DNA of 64,000 nucleotides, taken from positions 4,588,001-4,652,000 of the forward strand of contig NZ_JARXYJ010000001.1 in the NCBI RefSeq assembly GCF_029894425.1. Direction: 5' to 3'. Shown piece after piece: positions 1-8,326 of the stretch (the stretch's first letter is position 1; every line of letters starts with the position of its first letter). The notes under the pieces were generated by a model, which had not been told where the DNA came from, ran no database searches, and saw only the letters and a list, made by a program, of their open reading frames with translations. Position numbers and translations under genes: made by a program. This DNA is from Streptomyces sp. SAI-127. GTDB taxonomy: Bacteria > Actinomycetota > Actinomycetes > Streptomycetales > Streptomycetaceae.

Positions 1-1
1 C

Positions 2-388
2 CACGTGGCCGCGAACAGCGTCCCGCTGCTGGTCATGGGTTTCCTCGCGGCCCTCGGCGGCCTGCGCCGGTTCGCCGCCGTCTGCGCACTGATCATCGTG
101 GCCGACGGTCTGGGCGTCTGGCTCATAGCCCCGGCCCACACCAACACGGCGGGCGCGTCGGGCCTGATCTTCGGCCTGTTCGGCTACCTGCTGGTCACCG
201 GCTTCGTGGAGCGGCGCCCCCTGGGGGTGCTGGTGGGCCTGCTGGTCGGTGCGGTCTGGGGCACGTCGATACTGGTGGGCCTGGCGCCCACGCAGTCGGG
301 GGTCAGCTGGCAGGGGCACCTGCTGGGACTGGTGGCGGGAGTGGTGACGGCGTTCGTGTTCAAGCGCCGGACGCCTGAACCCGCCTAG
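2..388 (+). CDS. Rhomboid family intramembrane serine protease (3' part, 5' end outside window)
   Basis: The reading frame is already open at base 2 and runs to the TAG at 386-388, so only the last 128 codons are present. The visible part is strongly hydrophobic with several membrane segments. It has the rhomboid nucleophile motif GASG (followed by LIFGLFGY) and, near the end, the SWQGHLLGLVAG segment that supplies the catalytic histidine. The opening HVAANSVPLL resembles the rhomboid HxxxN region. Rhomboids cleave membrane-protein substrates within the bilayer; the substrate cannot be told. The gene converges on mqnP, 15 bp away. The family call is firm; whether the full protein is normal cannot be judged. 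Confidence 0.8.
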   Translation, partial: HVAANSVPLLVMGFLAALGGLRRFAAVCALIIVADGLGVWLIAPAHTNTAGASGLIFGLFGYLLVTGFVERRPLGVLVGLLVGAVWGTSILVGLAPTQSGVSWQGHLLGLVAGVVTAFVFKRRTPEPA

Positions 389-403
389 CGGCGCGGGGCC
401 GGG

Positions 404-1306
404 TCAGACCGTCAGTCCCCGCACCAGCAGATCCAGCAACGCACACACGAACAGGGCAATCCCGATGAAGCCGTTGACGCTGAAGAACGCCCGGTTCAGG
501 CGGGACAGATCATGCGGCCGCACGATCGAGTGCTCGTACACGAACGCACTCGCCACGATCATCAGCCCCACCCAGAAGAACCCGCCCGCCTCCGTGGCGA
601 CGGCGTACCAGATGAGGAGGGACATCGTCAGGAAGTGACAGACCCGGGCACCCCAGATCGCCGCGGGGATACCGAAGCGCGCCGGCACCGACATGACGCC
701 GATCTCCCGGTCCGTCTCCACGTCCTGGCAGGCGTAGATCAGGTCGAACCCGCCGATCCAGATGCCGACGGCGAGGCCCAGGACGACCGCGTCCCAGGAC
801 CAGGAGCCCGTGATCGCGAGCCAGCCGCCCACCGGCCCCATCGCCTGGGCGAGACCCAGGATGGCCTGGGGGAAGTTCGTGAACCGCTTGCCGTACGGGT
901 AGACCACCATCGGGATGACGGCGACCGGGGCCAGCGCCAGGCACAGCGGGTTCAGCAGCGCGGCCGAGCCGAGGAAGACCACGACAGCGACCAGCGCACC
1001 GGTCCAGGCGTGCTTCACGGACATCGCACCGGTGACCAGCTCCCGCTGTGCCGTCCGGGGGTTCCGCGCGTCGATCTCCCGGTCGATGATCCGGTTGACC
1101 GCCATCGCGAAGGTCCGCAGCCCCACCATGCAGATCGTGACCAGGAGCAGCCGCCCCCAGTGGATGTTCTTGTCCCACTCGAACATCGCGGTGAGCGCGG
1201 CGATGTACGCGAACGGCAGCGCGAAGACCGAGTGCTCGATCATCACCAGCCGCAGGAAGGCTTTCGTGCGTCCCGGTTGCGGTAGTGCCGCGGAGGCGCT
1301 GCTCAC
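404..1306 (-). CDS. mqnP: UbiA-family prenyltransferase, menaquinone (futalosine) pathway MqnP
   Basis: 300-residue polytopic membrane protein. It carries both UbiA aspartate motifs: NRIIDREIDARNPRT (NxxxDxxxD) and, later, DVETDREIGVMSVPARFG, which bind prenyl diphosphate through Mg2+. It should attach the polyprenyl tail to the naphthoate-type acceptor in menaquinone synthesis at the membrane. I chose the GTG at 1306 because an AAGGAG ribosome site lies 8 bases upstream. This start overlaps the stop of the UbiD-type gene (GTGA), so the two are translationally coupled. The pairing with a UbiD decarboxylase supports the futalosine assignment. A general 4-hydroxybenzoate prenyltransferase is the alternative name, but Streptomyces makes menaquinone rather than ubiquinone. 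Confidence 0.85.
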   Translation of the reverse strand: MSSASAALPQPGRTKAFLRLVMIEHSVFALPFAYIAALTAMFEWDKNIHWGRLLLVTICMVGLRTFAMAVNRIIDREIDARNPRTAQRELVTGAMSVKHAWTGALVAVVVFLGSAALLNPLCLALAPVAVIPMVVYPYGKRFTNFPQAILGLAQAMGPVGGWLAITGSWSWDAVVLGLAVGIWIGGFDLIYACQDVETDREIGVMSVPARFGIPAAIWGARVCHFLTMSLLIWYAVATEAGGFFWVGLMIVASAFVYEHSIVRPHDLSRLNRAFFSVNGFIGIALFVCALLDLLVRGLTV

Positions 1307-2754
1307 AGTCCGTACTCCTTCCACCGGCGGTCGACCTTCGCCGCCGTCTCCGGGTCGGACAGCACCATGTCGGGCCAGCCGCCGTCGCGCGTGTAGCCCT
1401 CCTCGGGCCACTTCCTCGTCGCGTCGATGCCCGCCTTGCCGCCCCAGAACTGCTGGTAGGAGGCATGGTCGAGGTGATCGACGGGTCCCTCGACGACCGA
1501 GAGGTCACGGGCGTAGTCCGTGTTGCCCAGCGCCCGCCAGGCGACCTCGTGCAGATCGTGCACGTCGCAGTCGGCGTCGACGACCACGATCAGCTTGGTC
1601 AGGGACATCATGTGTGCCCCCCAGACCGCGTGCATCACCTTCTGCGCGTGCTTCGGGTACTTCTTGTCGATCGAGACGATCGCGCAGTTGTGGAAGCCGC
1701 CGGCCTCGGGCAGGTGGTAGTCCACGATGTCCGGCACGATGATCTTCAGCAACGGAAGAAAGAACCGTTCCGTCGCACGGCCCAGCGGTCCGTCCTCCGT
1801 CGGGGGGCGGCCTACGACGATCGACTGAAGCAGCGGCCGCTTCCGCATCGTCACGCAGTCGATCTTCAGTGCCGGGAACGGCTCCTGCGGGGTGTAGAAC
1901 CCGGTGTGGTCGCCGAAGGGTCCCTCCGGCAGCATCTCGCCCGGCTCCAGCCACCCCTCGATGACCACCTCGGCCTGCGCCGGGACCTGGAGCGGGACCG
2001 TCTTGCAGTCCACCATCTCGATCCGCTTGCCGGCGATGAACCCGGCGAAGAGGTACTCGTCGATGTCGCCGGGGAGGGGTGCCGTGGAGGCGTAGGTGAC
2101 CGCGGGCGGGCAGCCGAAGGCGATGGCCACCGGGAGGCGTTCGCCGCGCCGGGCCGCGACCTGGTAGTGGTTGCGGCTGTCCTTGTGGATCTGCCAGTGC
2201 ATGCCGATCGTGCGCTTGTCGTGGCGCTGCAGGCGGTACAGACCGAGGTTGCGGATCCCGGACTCCGGGTCCTTGGTGTGGGTCAGGCCCAGGTTGAAGA
2301 AGGAACCGCCGTCCTGCGGCCAGGTGAACAGGGCCGGGAGCTGGTCGAGATCGACGTCGTCCCCGGTGAGGACGACCTCCTGGACCGGCGCCTCCTTGAC
2401 CTTCTTCGGCGGCACGTGGGTCATCGCGCCGAGCTTGCCGAAGGCCTCGCGCACGCCCACGAAGCCGTGCGGCAGCTCGGGCCGCAGCAGTCCGCCGATC
2501 TTCTCGGAGATGTCGCCGTACGACTTCAGGCCGAGGGCCTTCAGGAGCCGCCGGTCGGTCCCGAAGACGTTCATGGCGAGCGGCATCGCGGACCCGCGGA
2601 CGTTCTCGAAGAGCAGCGCGGGACCGCCCGCCTTCTGCACCCGGTCGACGATCTCCCCGACCTCGAGATACGGGTCGACCTCGGCCTTGATCCGCTTGAG
2701 GTCTCCCTCGCGTTCCAGTGCCCTGAGCAGGGAGCGAAGATCGTCGTAAGCCAT
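1303..2754 (-). CDS. UbiD-family menaquinone biosynthesis decarboxylase
   Basis: 483 residues, the usual UbiD length, starting MAYDDLRSLLRALEREGDL. It contains the conserved FGDHTGFYTPQEPFPA region and the GMHWQIHKD segment of UbiD decarboxylases. These enzymes use prenylated FMN to decarboxylate an aromatic acid. Co-transcription with the UbiA homologue makes a role in the late futalosine pathway (removal of the naphthoate carboxyl group) likely. No ubiX-type flavin prenyltransferase gene, needed to make the cofactor, lies in this window next to it. The gene is transcribed divergently from the PLDc_N membrane protein gene, with 87 bp between them. Confidence 0.85.
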   Translation of the reverse strand: MAYDDLRSLLRALEREGDLKRIKAEVDPYLEVGEIVDRVQKAGGPALLFENVRGSAMPLAMNVFGTDRRLLKALGLKSYGDISEKIGGLLRPELPHGFVGVREAFGKLGAMTHVPPKKVKEAPVQEVVLTGDDVDLDQLPALFTWPQDGGSFFNLGLTHTKDPESGIRNLGLYRLQRHDKRTIGMHWQIHKDSRNHYQVAARRGERLPVAIAFGCPPAVTYASTAPLPGDIDEYLFAGFIAGKRIEMVDCKTVPLQVPAQAEVVIEGWLEPGEMLPEGPFGDHTGFYTPQEPFPALKIDCVTMRKRPLLQSIVVGRPPTEDGPLGRATERFFLPLLKIIVPDIVDYHLPEAGGFHNCAIVSIDKKYPKHAQKVMHAVWGAHMMSLTKLIVVVDADCDVHDLHEVAWRALGNTDYARDLSVVEGPVDHLDHASYQQFWGGKAGIDATRKWPEEGYTRDGGWPDMVLSDPETAAKVDRRWKEYGL

Positions 2755-2841
2755 GGGGTCCAGTATCCCCGAGCCGCTACCCTGGCCCCGTCAGGGGCCT
2801 GTCACAGGCTCCACACAACGTTCCCTGGGGGCCAAAAGCAC

Positions 2842-3234
2842 ATGTTCCGGCTGCTGATGTACCTGATCCCGCTGGCGCTGACGATCTACGCGTTCATCGA
2901 CTGCCTCAACACCCCCGAGGACGAGGCCAAGCACCTTCCCAAGATCGCCTGGGTCTTCATCATCCTGCTGTTCTGGATCGTCGGCCCCGTCGCGTGGCTC
3001 GCGGCCGGCAAGCTGCGCACCCCGCCGGTGAACGGCCGCACCCCCTCGGAGTGGCACCGCAACCACCGCATGGAGTACGTCGCTCCCGACGACAACCCGG
3101 AGTTCCTGAACTCCCTGAAGGCGGACAACAAGAAGGACGAGGCCCTGCTGAAGGACTGGGAGGCCGACCTGCGCCGCCGCGAGGAGGAGCTGAAGCGCCG
3201 GGAGACGGGCGAGGACCCCAAGGACGCCTCCTGA
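2842..3234 (+). CDS. PLDc_N domain membrane protein
   Basis: 130 residues from the ATG at 2842. The N-terminal half has two hydrophobic segments (about residues 3-20 and 31-54). It includes the pattern PKIAWVFIILLFWIVGPVAW that marks the phospholipase D nuclease N-terminal (PLDc_N) domain, but no PLD catalytic domain follows. The C-terminal half is charged and probably helical (KADNKKDEALLKDWEADLRRREEELKRRE), with coiled-coil character. No catalytic residues are visible, so it is likely a small membrane protein of unknown role. The frame stays open far upstream, but that stretch is the antisense of ubiD and was not included. Confidence 0.8.
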   Translation: MFRLLMYLIPLALTIYAFIDCLNTPEDEAKHLPKIAWVFIILLFWIVGPVAWLAAGKLRTPPVNGRTPSEWHRNHRMEYVAPDDNPEFLNSLKADNKKDEALLKDWEADLRRREEELKRRETGEDPKDAS

Positions 3235-3315
3235 CAAGGTGTACGTCGGCGGGCCCCCCGAAACGGACAATGCGCCCCTGGGCGCAGGCCGGTACGGACC
3301 GGACACTTACCTCGC

Positions 3316-4737
3316 ATGACGACAGCTCCCGCCGACTCCGCCGGCACGCTCGCCCCCGCCTATGGTGACAAGGTCATCGCCGTCGAGTCGGCGGGCTCGG
3401 AACCCATCCCCGAGTCCGAACGCCACGGCGGTCCGCTGCAACTGCTGTGGACCTGGGCATCTCCGAACATCGAGTTCGCGACCGTCTTCATCGGTGTGAT
3501 CGCGGTCCTCTTCTTCGGTCTGAGCTTCTGGCAGGCCACGGCCGCCATCGTGCTCGGCACCGCGCTCGGCGCGCTCACCCAGGGCGTGCTGTCGCTGGAC
3601 GGGCCGCGGTTCGGGGTGCCGCAGATGGTGATCGGCCGTCTCTCCTTCGGCCACCGCGGCAACATCCTGCCCGCCGCGGCCAACGGTCTGGTGGCGGGCG
3701 TCGGCTGGTTCGCGGTGAACAGCGTGAGCGCGGCCTTCGCGCTCAACACCCTGACCGGGCTGCGGCCGCTGCCGTCCCTCCTCCTCGTGGTGGCCGCCGA
3801 GATCCTGATCGGTTTCATCGGCCACAACTTCGTCCACGTCTTCGAGAAGTACGCCTTCCCCGCCCTCGCGGTGATCTTCCTGCTGGCCGGGGTGTGGACC
3901 TTCAAGGACGCGCACCTCGGCGGGGGCGGCACCGGCGGCGGCATCGGCGGCTTCCTGCTCGCGTTCAGCGCGGCCTGGGGCTACGCGGCGGGCTGGAACC
4001 CGTACGCCTCGGACTACTCGCGCTATCTCCCCCGTACGGCGAACAAGGCCAGGACTGTCCTGTACCCGGCGCTCGGCCTGTTCCTGTCGGTCACCGTCGT
4101 CGCCGTGATCGGCGCGGCCTCGGCGACCATCGTGGCCCCGAAGGACGCGACCCCGACGGCGGCCTTCACCGGCCATCTCCCGGGCTGGCTGGGCGACCTG
4201 GTGCTCCTCGCGATCATCCTGGGCGCGGTCTCGGCGAACGCCCTCAACGTGTACTCCGGCGCGATCTCGATCGCCTCCTTCGGCCTCAACCTGCCCGCCT
4301 GGCTGAGCCGGAGCGTGCTGGTCGTGGTGTCCGGGGTCGCCGGTACGGCGGCGGCGTGGGCGTCGCTCTCGGACGCGGGGGCGGCGTACGAGGCGTTCCT
4401 GCTGGTGATCGCGTACTGGGTGGCGCCGTGGCTGGGCGTGGTCCTGGTGGAGCGGTGGCTGCGGGCGCGGGTGCCCCAGGAGCAGTCGGCGGCCCGTCTG
4501 ACCGACCGCTCCTTCACCAACTGGCCGGGGCTGGCTGCCCTGTTGATCGGCGTGGCGGTCTCCGTGCCGCTCTTCTCCAACCAGGAGGACTACGTCGGCT
4601 ATGTACCGGAGCACTGGCCGTCGTTCGGGGACATCACCCCCGTGGTCGGCTTCGCGCTGAGCGCGGTGCTGTACGCGGCGCTGCGGGGGCGGTTCCGTCC
4701 CGCGGCCGGTGTTCGAGTGGTTCCTGACGCCGACTGA
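3316..4737 (+). CDS. NCS1 family purine/cytosine permease
   Basis: 473 residues with about 12 hydrophobic segments. It shows the NCS1 (cytosine/purines/uracil/thiamine/allantoin) features: LQLLWTWASPNIEFATVFIG near residue 40, then GPRFGVPQMVIGRLSFGHRGN and GWNPYASDYSRYLPR. It should import a nucleobase with H+ or Na+ across the cytoplasmic membrane. The cytosine deaminase gene 3 kb downstream makes cytosine a reasonable substrate, but the two are separated by unrelated genes and are not an operon. The gene follows the PLDc_N gene after 81 bp and precedes a gene of unknown function by 29 bp. Confidence 0.85.
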   Translation: MTTAPADSAGTLAPAYGDKVIAVESAGSEPIPESERHGGPLQLLWTWASPNIEFATVFIGVIAVLFFGLSFWQATAAIVLGTALGALTQGVLSLDGPRFGVPQMVIGRLSFGHRGNILPAAANGLVAGVGWFAVNSVSAAFALNTLTGLRPLPSLLLVVAAEILIGFIGHNFVHVFEKYAFPALAVIFLLAGVWTFKDAHLGGGGTGGGIGGFLLAFSAAWGYAAGWNPYASDYSRYLPRTANKARTVLYPALGLFLSVTVVAVIGAASATIVAPKDATPTAAFTGHLPGWLGDLVLLAIILGAVSANALNVYSGAISIASFGLNLPAWLSRSVLVVVSGVAGTAAAWASLSDAGAAYEAFLLVIAYWVAPWLGVVLVERWLRARVPQEQSAARLTDRSFTNWPGLAALLIGVAVSVPLFSNQEDYVGYVPEHWPSFGDITPVVGFALSAVLYAALRGRFRPAAGVRVVPDAD

Positions 4738-4766
4738 CCACCCCTCGGACCGGGGAGACTCCCGTC

Positions 4767-5828
4767 ATGGATGAGGACGTACGAAACGCGGGGGCAGGAC
4801 GACTGGAACCCCGGTGGCGGCTGCCGCTGGTGCCCGTCCTCGACAGACAGCCCCCGGGGCTGTACCCCCAAAGGCTCCTGAACGAGGGCCGGGACACGCT
4901 GCGGGCCGAGGTCCGCCACGAGCCGTACGCCCGGCTGTACCTGGCCCGGTACTGCGCGGAGAACGGACTACTGGACGAGCTACGGGACTTGGCGGACGCG
5001 GACCTCGCACTCCCGCGCCTGGACGCCGTCCTCGCCGGGGCTCTCGCCGGGCGGGCGGACGCCTGGGTCACGGCCGCCCTCCTGAAGATCGGGCTGTACG
5101 CGCAGGACCCGGACGTACGCGAGGAGTTGACCGAGCTGCTGCGGTCCCGGGAACTCCTCGGCCGGGCCGTCACGGTGCTGGCCGCCCCGGGCGACACGTG
5201 GCGGGAGTGGGCCCTGCGCGCCCATCTGCTCCTCGCGCAGGGGCGGATCGAGGAGGTTCACGCCATGGCCCTCGAGGACCGGCCCGCTCCGGCCGATCAG
5301 ATGGTGGCGCAGATCTTCGCCGAACACGACATGCTCGACGAGCTGCGCCGGCTGGCCGAGCAGGACATCTCATTGCACGCGCGCCAACTCGCGCTCACGC
5401 TGGAGCGCCTGGGCCATGTGGACGAGGCCGTCGCCGTGGTCCGCGCCCGCGTCGACGCCGGCGAGGCGCACGTCTTCCGGCTGCTGATCGACCTGCTCGT
5501 GGCGGACGGCCGGGCCGACGAGGCGGTGGCCTTGCTGGCCGTGGGCGCGGTGCGGGCGGTGCCTGCGGACGAGCCGGAGGACAGCCTGCGGCTCGCCGGG
5601 CAGAAGGTGGCGCACCTGTTGGATGTGCAGGGGCGTCAGGAGGATGCGATCGACGTGCTGCGGGCGTATGCGGACGCGCCTGCCGAGCTGGCCGATCTGC
5701 TGGCGGAGCGGGGGCGTGTCGATGAGGCGCTTCAGGTGCTGGACGATGCGATTGCCGTGGCTCGGGAGAACTTCCACGGTGGTGCGGTGGAGCATCTTTC
5801 CGAACAGCGGAGCGGGCTGGTCGGCTGA
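4767..5828 (+). CDS. Hypothetical protein with TPR-like helical repeats
   Basis: 353 residues, not recognised as a named family. The sequence is alanine/leucine/aspartate rich and almost wholly helical, with loosely repeated pairs such as LERLGHVDEAVAVVRARVDAG and LADLLAERGRVDEALQVLDDA. These match the spacing of tetratricopeptide-like helix pairs. There is no signal peptide, membrane segment or catalytic motif. The start ATG at 4767 lies 29 bp after the permease stop, so co-transcription is likely. A scaffold or protein-binding role is an inference from the repeats only. Confidence 0.7.
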   Translation: MDEDVRNAGAGRLEPRWRLPLVPVLDRQPPGLYPQRLLNEGRDTLRAEVRHEPYARLYLARYCAENGLLDELRDLADADLALPRLDAVLAGALAGRADAWVTAALLKIGLYAQDPDVREELTELLRSRELLGRAVTVLAAPGDTWREWALRAHLLLAQGRIEEVHAMALEDRPAPADQMVAQIFAEHDMLDELRRLAEQDISLHARQLALTLERLGHVDEAVAVVRARVDAGEAHVFRLLIDLLVADGRADEAVALLAVGAVRAVPADEPEDSLRLAGQKVAHLLDVQGRQEDAIDVLRAYADAPAELADLLAERGRVDEALQVLDDAIAVARENFHGGAVEHLSEQRSGLVG

Positions 5829-5856
5829 GGCTGTCTGCCGGGTGCGGGTTGGTGGG

Positions 5857-5884
5857 GGCTGGTCGCGCAGTTCCCCGCACCCCT
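5857..5884 (+). repeat. Dispersed Streptomyces intergenic repeat, copy A
   Basis: Core reads GGCTGGTCGCGCAGTTCCCC followed by GCACCCCT, 29 bp after the stop of the TPR-like gene. The same core occurs at 40431-40458 (same strand), 16831-16859 (opposite strand) and, shortened, at 40832-40852. Copies A, B and C sit just after gene ends, so they may contribute to 3' RNA structure or simply mark a repeat-insertion niche. Confidence 0.75.
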
Positions 5885-5897
5885 AAAGGCGTTGGGC

Positions 5898-6725
5898 TCA
5901 GCCTTCCTTTGCCGGATCCGTTCCGTACAGGGCCGAAGCTGTCACCGCCTGGCCTACCCGGCACCTCTTCTGCTCGTCGGCCGGGGCCGCCCACAACGGA
6001 ACCAGGTCGGCGGCGCCGGACGAGGCGTCCATGCGCAGGTAGTGGCAGACGCCGTTGACGCGTAGGGCGACGGCGTAGACGTCGGTGCTCGCCTCCTTGC
6101 CGGCGAGGTCGGTCACGGTGTCCTTGGTGGCGACCAGGCCCTTGTCGTTGAGGAACCGTGTGGCGCCGTCCGGGGTGTGGTCGTAGCCGGTGGCCGACAT
6201 CTTGCGGTGGGCGCCGGCGCCGGCGGGCTGTCGCGCGAGCAGCCCGCCCATCTCCGCCGCCAGGCTGCCGGGGCGGCCGTCGGCCTGGACGTTCGGGCAG
6301 GTCATGTCGGTGTGTTTCACGCTGAAGGAGCCGCGGGCGAAGGTGAAGCGGTAGCAGCGGACGGGGTAGGCACGGGCGGAGACGGTCGTGCCGGTGGGCG
6401 GCACCAGGCCCAGCATCACCTCGGCGGTGTGGCCGAGGGCGCCGTCCGCGTCGATGCTCAGCAGCGCTCCGCCGTGTTCCTCGACCTGCGCGACGATCGT
6501 GCCCTCGGTGAACTGCCCGCCGTAGGTGCCGCCGCCCGCCGAGTAGAAGCCGGCGGTCAGGTCCTGGCGCAGGTCCTGGGCGAGCGCGGCGGCCTGCGCG
6601 TCGACGGCCGAGGTGTCCGGGGCGGTGATCCGCTGGTGGAGCAGGGTGCCGCCGACTCCGGCGGCCGCGGCGACGAGGGCGGTCGCCGTGAACAGCAGTC
6701 CCTGTACGGCGGTGCGCTTCCTCAT
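5898..6725 (-). CDS. Membrane-anchored extracytoplasmic protein of unknown function
   Basis: 275 residues from the ATG at 6725, which follows a good GGGGGAG ribosome site. The N-terminus (MRKRTAVQGLLFTATALVAA...) is a single membrane anchor or uncleaved signal segment. The remaining 240 residues should be outside the cell. Three cysteines (in VRCYRF, DMTCPN and GVCHY) could form disulfides. I recognise no domain. The gene is followed on its own strand by repeat copy A. It sits downstream of the dioxygenase gene but is separated from it by strong hairpins, so it is probably its own transcription unit. Confidence 0.65.
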   Translation of the reverse strand: MRKRTAVQGLLFTATALVAAAAGVGGTLLHQRITAPDTSAVDAQAAALAQDLRQDLTAGFYSAGGGTYGGQFTEGTIVAQVEEHGGALLSIDADGALGHTAEVMLGLVPPTGTTVSARAYPVRCYRFTFARGSFSVKHTDMTCPNVQADGRPGSLAAEMGGLLARQPAGAGAHRKMSATGYDHTPDGATRFLNDKGLVATKDTVTDLAGKEASTDVYAVALRVNGVCHYLRMDASSGAADLVPLWAAPADEQKRCRVGQAVTASALYGTDPAKEG

Positions 6726-6738
6726 GTCTCCCCCAGCT

Positions 6739-6768
6739 GCGACGGCCGCCCCGGAAAACGGCCGTCGC
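6739..6768. repeat. 10-bp-arm inverted repeat upstream of the 6725 start
   Basis: GCGACGGCCG (6739-6748) and CGGCCGTCGC (6759-6768) are exact reverse complements with a 10-base spacer. The repeat lies just upstream of the ribosome site of the gene starting at 6725. It may be an operator or part of the terminator region of the dioxygenase gene. Confidence 0.5.
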
Positions 6769-6775
6769 ACTGTAT

Positions 6776-6802
6776 CCCCCGTAGCCGGAAGGCCTACGGG
6801 GG
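6776..6802 (-). terminator. Hairpin after the dioxygenase gene
   Basis: CCCCCGTAG (6776-6784) pairs with CTACGGGGG (6794-6802), 15 bp beyond the stop of the minus-strand dioxygenase gene. There is no clear T-run, which is usual for Streptomyces terminators. Confidence 0.55.
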
Positions 6803-6816
6803 ACCCTGGTATCGCT

Positions 6817-7791
6817 TCAGTCGACCGTGATCGAGTCCAGCTTCGCCCTCAAGTACACGTGGGAGTCGACGGGTTCGTGCGCCACCCGCCCGATCGGTGC
6901 CGGTACGGACTCCACGGTCGTGCCCGGGGTGCACTCACCGAAGTAGACGAGGGACATCAGCTCCTCGGCGGGCGCGTCGGCCGGCGGCGGCAGCACCCGG
7001 TGCCGTCCGGACCGCCACCGGTCTCCCGTCCAACGGGCCATCAGGTCACCGATGTTGATGGTGAAGGCGTCCGGGTCGAAGGGCGCGTCCTCCCAGCCGC
7101 CCTCGTCCGTGAACACCTGGAGCCCGCCCTTGCCGGCCTGCCGGTCCAGGATCGTCACCGTGCCGAAGTCGGTGTGCGGGCCGATGCGGAACTGGCCCGG
7201 CTGCGGCTCCCCGATCACCTCCGTGCCCGGGTACCAGTTGATGTTGAAGCCGTACGTCGGATGGTCCATGTGCCGGGAGAAGAAGTCGGGTTCGAGCCCG
7301 AGGGCCTCGCCCAGGAGCGACAGCAGCCGCTTCTCCAGCTCGCCCATCCGCTCCAGGTACTCCTCGCACAGCGTCTGGAGCTCGGGCACCTCGGCGGGCC
7401 AGACGTTCGGCGCGTACCACTCCGCGTCGACGACCGGGTCCTCGAAGGGCTCGTGGGTGGCGAAGGTCAGCGACTCCTTCAGGTCCGGCGGGGTCTCGGT
7501 GCCCTCCGAGTAGCCGTTGGCCTCGGCGCCGGGACCGAGCCAGCCGCGGCCGCCGACCTTCGCGGAGTACGGCTGCTTGACGTCCGCGGGCATCCGGAAG
7601 AACGTCCGCGCGGCCTCCCGGATCCGGGAGCGCAGCGCCGGGTCGACGCCGTGTCCGGTGACCAGGAAGAACCCGGCGGTCTGGAGGGCCTCGTCCAGGG
7701 TGCGGGCCATGGCGGCGCGGGCGTCGGGGTCCCCGGAGAGCCAGGGCCGCAGGTCGATGGTCGGGATGCGGGGCTGGGGGGTGTCAATCAC
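6817..7791 (-). CDS. 2-oxoglutarate/Fe(II)-dependent dioxygenase (isopenicillin N synthase-like)
   Basis: 324 residues. It has the N-terminal DIOX_N region (PTIDLRPWLSGD...AGFFLVTGHGVD) and a C-terminal 2OG-FeII fold. The iron triad is visible: H206 and D208 in GPHTDFGTVTIL, and H264 in RSGRHRVLPPP. Such soluble enzymes hydroxylate or oxidise small molecules; the substrate is not evident. The GTG start at 7791 lies inside the end of the cytosine deaminase gene (8-bp overlap), so the two are coupled. This suggests a related nucleobase or side-product substrate, but that is inference. No beta-lactam genes are nearby, so isopenicillin synthesis is unlikely. Confidence 0.85.
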   Translation of the reverse strand: MIDTPQPRIPTIDLRPWLSGDPDARAAMARTLDEALQTAGFFLVTGHGVDPALRSRIREAARTFFRMPADVKQPYSAKVGGRGWLGPGAEANGYSEGTETPPDLKESLTFATHEPFEDPVVDAEWYAPNVWPAEVPELQTLCEEYLERMGELEKRLLSLLGEALGLEPDFFSRHMDHPTYGFNINWYPGTEVIGEPQPGQFRIGPHTDFGTVTILDRQAGKGGLQVFTDEGGWEDAPFDPDAFTINIGDLMARWTGDRWRSGRHRVLPPPADAPAEELMSLVYFGECTPGTTVESVPAPIGRVAHEPVDSHVYLRAKLDSITVD

Positions 7792-8233
7792 CGATGTCCT
7801 CGTTCCACAGTGCCGGGTTCTTCTCGATGAAGTCGCGCATCATCCGGACGCACTCGGGATCGTCGACGAGCACGATCTCCACACCGTGCTCGGCCAGCCA
7901 GTCGTGCCCGCCGTGGAAGGTGGTGGCCTCCCCGACGACGACCCGGCCGATCCCGAACTGCCGGACCAGACCGGAGCAGTACCAGCAGGGCGAGAGGGTG
8001 GTCACCATCGTCGTACCGCGATACGACCGCTGCCGTCCCGCCGCCCGGAAAGCGGCCGTCTCCGCGTGCATGGAGGGGTCGTCGTCCTGGACGCGCCGGT
8101 TGTGGCCGCGCCCGAGGAGGGTGCCGTCGGCGCCGTAGAGCGCGGCCCCGATGGGGATGCCGCCCTCGGCGAGCCCGGCGCGGGCCTCCTCGACGGCGGT
8201 GGCGAGCCACGTGTGAGCCTGTGCCTGATCCAT
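7784..8233 (-). CDS. Cytosine deaminase, yeast Fcy1 type
   Basis: 149-residue zinc-dependent deaminase. The zinc and proton-shuttle motifs are H56-A-E58 and the SPCWYC loop with C83 and C86. Beyond these, it parallels yeast cytosine deaminase along its length: EGGIPIGAAL, LGRGHN, TTLSPC, VVVGEATTFHGG, and the C-terminal LWNEDIGD. The last corresponds to the yeast DWFEDIGE end, which closes over cytosine (W143 and D146 here). It should convert cytosine to uracil and ammonia in the cytoplasm. The divergent PucR regulator gene and the upstream NCS1 permease fit nucleobase salvage. Guanine or other nucleoside deaminase is a weaker alternative. Confidence 0.85.
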   Translation of the reverse strand: MDQAQAHTWLATAVEEARAGLAEGGIPIGAALYGADGTLLGRGHNRRVQDDDPSMHAETAAFRAAGRQRSYRGTTMVTTLSPCWYCSGLVRQFGIGRVVVGEATTFHGGHDWLAEHGVEIVLVDDPECVRMMRDFIEKNPALWNEDIGD

Positions 8234-8326
8234 GTCTCTCACTCTCCTGTGGCCGAAACACGAGGGCAACGTGCGGAAAGTACTCTCCCGGCAGCCCACA
8301 TCCGGACGAACTGTCGGGAGGCGCGC

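Noticed and set aside
1285..3234. A 649-codon open frame on the plus strand
   Set aside because: Most of it is the antisense of the UbiD gene; only 2842-3234 has its own start and a recognisable domain.
6817..7791. Isopenicillin N synthase and a beta-lactam cluster
   Set aside because: Only the general fold and iron triad match; no ACV synthetase or other cluster genes are nearby.
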